NCBI GenBank assembly: GCA_947494825.1
Contig: CANLWN010000001.1
Span: 744,001 to 808,000, forward strand
From: an uncultured Flavobacteriaceae bacterium
Lineage (GTDB): Bacteria > Bacteroidota > Bacteroidia > Flavobacteriales > Flavobacteriaceae
DNA length: 64,000 bases
Reading direction: 5' to 3'
The position numbers were made by a program, and so were the translations under genes. Below the pieces are notes generated by a model. It did no database searches, had not been told where the DNA came from, and saw nothing but the letters and a program-made list of their open reading frames with translations. Positions 58,701 to 64,000 of the stretch are shown here, piece by piece (position 1 is the stretch's first letter; the number at the start of each line of letters is the position of its first letter).

Positions 58701-61700
58701 CACCAAAGGGGGCTTCATAGGGGAGACCGAAAAAAATGCCGTAGCCAAAAAAATGGCTTATTATTCCGGTCTAAACGAAAAAGAAATACTACAGCACAAT
58801 TTGGCGGTACCTACCGCCTATTTTTGGAAAGCGCTCTTAAGGGATCAAGGTGGGTATACCATAGGGCGGCTGGACAGTAGGTATTTGGGAATTGATAGAC
58901 AGCTGGCGGGCGAGCGGCCCGATTACAGTGCTGAGCTCACTTCTTGGTTACACAGTTTTACGCCAGCCATCAACTATTATCTGCAGGAAGAATTGAAGTT
59001 TAAGACAGACATCAAATACAATATGTTCGGACCGGTGCATCCCTGGGACAACAAAGATGACAATACCCGCGACAATCTTCGTCAGGCGATGGCTCAAAAT
59101 CCCTATTTGCACGTTATGTTCCAATCCGGGTACTATGACGGGGCCACCACTTATTTCAATGCCAAATACACCATGTGGCAAATAGATCCCAGTGGACGTT
59201 TGCAAGATCGTTTTAGCTTTAAGGGCTATCGAAGTGGGCATATGATGTATCTGCGAAGGGAGGATCTACAAAATGCGAACAACGATATTCGCGATTTTAT
59301 TAAAAGAACGATGGCCAAGGGGCAATCGGCAAAATATTAAGGTAATTTTCTAAAATAGATACAATGGAAGCAAGACGAATTTATTTAATGACATTTTTAT
59401 TGTTGATGATGGTAGTAAGCTGTGGACAGGATATTCCACCCGCGGAATGGCAGATAAAAACAGCTGTTCTGGCCGCTCCGGAAGAGTTTAGGGACCAAGC
59501 AAAAGTATACGGCTATGATGCCAGCGGAAAACTCGTTGTGTTAAGGGAGGGCAACAATGCCTATGTATGCATGGCAGATGACCCTAATAAGGAGGGATTT
59601 TCATCCGCAGCCTATCATATGGAACTGGAGCCATTCATGGCCCGCGGGCGGGAGTTAAGGGCCCAGGGTAAGGAATCCAAGGAGATTTTTGATATTAGGG
59701 AGGAAGAGGTAAAATCCGGAAAGCTTAAGATGCCCGATAAAACGACACTTTGCGTTTTTTCCGGTACAGTAAACGATCAGGGGGAAGTTGAAAATCCCTA
59801 TGTCCGGTATGTCTTTTATATGCCCTATGCCACAGGCTCATCCACCGGATTGCCCACAAACCCCATGCCTCCAGGCCATGCATGGTTAATGGATGCTGGG
59901 ACCCATAGGGCACATATTATGATAACTCCGCCGAAGGAGGAAAACTAGCTGTTCAAGTAAGCATGTAACAGGCTAACAGAAAAATGCCAAATCTAAAAAT
60001 TGTCATATCGAGCGCCGTGTCTGAGGCAGGTGAGTGCTCGTACGGACATATAAGTGCCCTTTTGCAAGACCAATATTTTCCACCTCAGATGTAACAAACT
60101 GGTTTTTTTTACTACCCATATTATAAAGCAAGTCGCTTTTACCAAATCGTAAAACCTACAACTATGGGAGGGGAAGGAAGCATGGCGCACGCCATTCAGA
60201 GTCTAAAACAAAACCGCAGCTTATTAAAAAAGAGCCGTAGCTTTAAGGAGTTGCGCAACAGCTATCTCAAGTGGTCCGGAGATACCCAGCTTAAATTTAA
60301 GGAGGTGTCCCCGGAGGAAATGGCGCTTATCCGATTGAAAATAAGGGAACAATACAAAAAGGATGTCCGAACCGAGATTATCATCTACCTCATTTCCATC
60401 CTTTTAGCACTGGGCATACTCTATTTCTTGTATTGGTGGATTTTTGTATGAACTGAACCATCGGCTCACTGCACGACTAAGTTTTTACGCTATGCTCAAG
60501 GAATAGATTATGTGAAATACGTAGTTTATATTTGTGTGAAACCTCCATACAAGAAAACGTATAGCCCATGCACCTTAAAACGTTCCGGCCATCTTTTTTT
60601 CTAATTGTAACGATCGTACTATCTTGCTTTGTAGGCACGGGCATTGCCAAGGACATGAAAATGGTAGGGAATACAACCAACGCAGAACATACCGAACCTT
60701 CCGTAACACCTTTAAGAGTGGGTGTCGTGGGTCTGGTGCACACCCATGTACACTGGATATTGGGCAGAGATAAAATCGGGGATATAGAAATCGTGGGCAT
60801 TGTGGAACCTAACAGAGACCTTGCCCAAGAGTATAGCACGCGGCACGGGTATAGTATGGATATCGTGTTTGATACCTTGGAAGAAATGGTGTCAGCCGCA
60901 AAACCCGAAGCTGTCACGGCCTTCAACACCATATACGACCATTTGGAAGTTGTACAGTTTTGTGCTCCGCGCGGTATTCATGTCATGGTAGAAAAACCCT
61001 TGGCCGTAAGCCTGGAACATGCCAAAAAAATGAGCAGTCTTGCCAAGAAGCATCAAATCCAATTGCTCACCAATTACGAAACTTCCTGGTATGGTAGCAA
61101 TTACGAGGCTAAGGACCGTTTGATGAAAGGAAGTATCGGAGATCTCCGTAGAATAATCTTTCATACCGGACATCCCGGACCCATTGAAATAGGGTGCAAT
61201 CCGGAGTTTTTGGAATGGCTTACCGATCCCAAACTCAACGGGGGCGGTGCATTGACCGATTTTGGATGTTATGGCGCCAACCTGGCTACCTGGCTCATGA
61301 AAGGAGTCCATCCTGAAAAAGTATATTGTACCACACAACAACTAAAACCCGAACGCTATCCAAAGGTAGAGGACGACGCAACGATAATCCTGACCTACCC
61401 AAAGGTCCAGGTAATCATACAAGCTTCTTGGAATTGGTCCCATAATAGAAAGGACATGGAAATCTATGGTACAACGGGTTATATCATTTGCAAAGATGGA
61501 AGCCATATGGAAATCCTGGAAAAGGAATCGGATGGTCCATTTGATGTGGTGGCCCCACCACTCTCCAAGGGCATCGATGATCCCTTTGCCCTCTTGCAAA
61601 AAGTAGTCAAGGAAAATTACCAGCTCAACGCATATGACGTTAGTTCCCTGGAAAATAACATGGTGGTCATGCAGATCCTGGAAGCGGCCAAACATTCGGC

Positions 61701-64000
61701 CAGGACAGCTAAGACGGTAGAATGGGAAAAGTTCTTTAAGGAGTAAAACCATGAGAGAAGGAAAACAACAAAAAATCACCCCAAAACAATATATGCGCCT
61801 ACAACGGCTGTTACACCTATTTCTTTTGGCAGCACCTAGTACTTTGGGCCTTCTTGCCTATTATCAAAGCGAGGGTATCCAAGTCAATTTTTCAGGTTCA
61901 GGGGATGTCTTTATCTTCATCGTTCCCGTGATGGCCCTAGCCTGCTATTTTGGGAGCATGTATGTGTTCAGGCAACAGCTTCGCAAGGTGTTGGAAGGGG
62001 AAAGTCTACGTCTTAAGTTGGCCCGGTACCAGTCTGCAAATATAATACGATATGCGTTCTTGGAGGGTTCTGCCCTACTGGCGGTCCTGGCATTCATGCA
62101 AAACAGCTACCTGCTCTATCTCCTTATCGCACTGCTATTGGTAATTTACCTGATACACCTAAGACCAACCAAAGAAAGGTTGTTGAACGAGCTGCCATTG
62201 ACATCTGAGGAAAAGCGTCGTTTTGCCAATGAAAATCATATTTTGGAATAATGGGAAATAAAAAATTGAAGTTCGGTGTTTTCGCCTGCCTGCTGGGCTT
62301 TATGGGAATTGCCACTGCACAGGACTGGCCAGATCTGGAGCATTTTAAGGAAGAGAACACCAAGATCGGACTCCCTGCCGAAGGAGAGGACAGGGTGGTG
62401 TTTATGGGCAATTCCATTACCATAGGTTGGTTAGCGCACGATCCTGATTTTTTTAAGGGAAAGTCCTATGTAAATAGGGGCATAGGCGGACAGACCACTC
62501 CCCAGATGCTTTTGAGGTTTCAACAGGACGTCATTGCCCTGCGGCCCAAAGTGGTGGTCATATTGGCCGGGACAAACGATATAGCCGGCAATACCGGCCC
62601 AACTACCGTGCCCGCGATTATGGACAACCTCAAATCCATGGCCCAGCTTGCCAGGGCAAACCAAATAAAGGTCATTCTCTGTTCCGTACTTCCGGCCTTT
62701 GATTATCCTTGGCGTACGGGCAAAGAGCCGAACATAAAAATTCCCGCACTGAACGAACTAATACGGCAGTATGCCAAGCAAAATAATTTAATCTATCTCG
62801 ATTATTTTTCCGCCATGGAAGATGGCAACAATGGCCTAAAGGATAGCTATACCTATGACGGTGTACACCCGGATAAAAATGGTTATAAGGTCATGGGACC
62901 CTTGGCCGAGGAGGCCATTGCCAAAGCCCTGGAACCGAAATAGTCGGCCACCTATGATCACGGGTTGAAATCCGTATCCAGCACGGTGGTTTCGTCGGCC
63001 CGGGTAACACGTAAATACGCCACTTCACCGGCACCCAGAAAACGGAATCGAATGCCTACAAACCTACCTATGGACTCGTTATAATTCCCCTCAAAGATTT
63101 GCTGATGGTCCAAGGTCACGCTAAGTTGTCTGTTCCTTAGATGGATGGCTACGTCCCTAAACTCCGAAAAATCCGCACCAAAAGCCGATAGGTCATGTTC
63201 CTTACCGCTAAGGTAGCTATCATTGAGCATGATACCCAAGTCCGAAACGCAACCGGGAATGGAAAAAGGAACGATCAAAGCGCCCTTGGTTCCAAGGATT
63301 ACTATGCGCACACTTTGACAGACCGCCCATTTATCTTTATACACATTTCTAACGGCGGTTTCCAGGCTAAAATTGTCTCCCGATATGTCCCCAAAATCGC
63401 GTACCAGGTGATAACTTGAGCCCAAAGGCGAGGCTTGTGAACTAATTTCATCCATGATTGCCTGGGAAAAGGACAACTTGCCGTAAAGAAATGCTTCCGC
63501 AGGTATGTATTTGGGTACCGGTGAATAATCAAGCGTTCCAACCCAGTCCTTGGAAGTGACATAGAGATCATGTTGTTTAACCAATTGCCCCTCAACCAAT
63601 AGTTTTGACCTAAAATATCCGGGATAGTAGTAAATTCCGGTCGCTTGGCGCTGTCCCGCCCTTATCTTGATCGTTTTTGTGGGGTCCCAATACTGCTGAA
63701 TATAGATACTGTCCGAATCAATGTCAGCAAGGTCAAAATCAAAAACTACGGAATTCGGCAGGCCTTCCGCTATGGGCCGACTGGAAAATTCGACCTGTGA
63801 AAAATCGAAAATTGCAGGGGGATCGGTTTTCTTGAATTTTATCATGGAAAAAAGCGAGATAATCACAATCCCCGCAAAGGCAGACGACATCACCACGGTG
63901 GTGGCCCTTGCCCGTGTTTTTTTTTCTTTTTTCCTTTCGGGACAACCGGCTGCGTTGTTCTTAAAATCTCGCCAATTCCTGTACCCTATGTACTGCGCAA

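Overview
The window is a chromosomal segment of a member of the Bacteroidota, very probably a marine Flavobacteriaceae close to Muricauda, Maribacter or Zobellia. The evidence is the response regulator PorX, a fused lpxC/fabZ gene, a bifunctional HisB, a TonB-dependent receptor with an N-terminal carboxypeptidase-like domain, many small lipoproteins, and promoters of the Bacteroidota type (a -7 box TAnnTTTG with or without a -33 TTG). Start sites rarely show a Shine-Dalgarno sequence, as usual in this phylum. No rRNA, tRNA, CRISPR array, insertion sequence or prophage was seen.

Layout. 0-0.5 kb: repeats only (a 22-bp tandem array, a large palindrome and a heptamer array that runs into the end of hisF). 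0.5-8.1 kb: histidine operon on the minus strand, hisG-D-C-B-H-GNAT-hisA-DinB-hisF, headed by a leader peptide with three His codons and a complete attenuator; hisIE is not in the window. 8.1-11 kb: an SPFH/prohibitin protein and a VWA membrane protein. 11-19 kb: envelope and housekeeping cluster on the minus strand, HD hydrolase-lpxD-lpxC/fabZ-lpxA-efp-lpxD paralogue-sucD-fabG. 19-28 kb: porX, tsaE, ald and membrane proteins on the plus strand, interrupted at 20.7-24.3 kb by an accessory block (small HTH protein, plant-type LRR protein, a tiny lipoprotein made of three 13-residue repeats, an AT-rich membrane protein). 28-28.8 kb: a second repeat region. 28.8-42.6 kb: proline dehydrogenase, aroB, an Lrp regulator, an M14 peptidase, an XRE regulator, TerC, a fatty acid hydroxylase, parC-parE and ychF. 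42.8-53 kb: a carboxypeptidase-like-domain protein, a ferredoxin facing acyl-CoA reductase-serC-serA, small lipoproteins, and a TonB receptor preceded by a His-rich small protein. 53-56.5 kb: a GIN-domain protein, folE, msrA, a LolD-type ABC ATPase and a TIGR02757 protein. 56.6-64 kb: accessory exported enzymes (two Gfo/Idh/MocA oxidoreductases, an S10 carboxypeptidase, an SGNH hydrolase) and a membrane protein cut by the right edge.

How the parts work together. The his genes form one translationally coupled operon whose leader shows both competing RNA folds of classical ribosome-mediated attenuation. The lpx genes, fabZ and fabG together serve lipid A and fatty acid synthesis. PorX links the segment to the type IX secretion and gliding system. 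The most unusual elements are the repeat lipoprotein with four 20-bp periodic repeats in front of it, the his attenuator, and the 7-bp and 22-bp repeat arrays.
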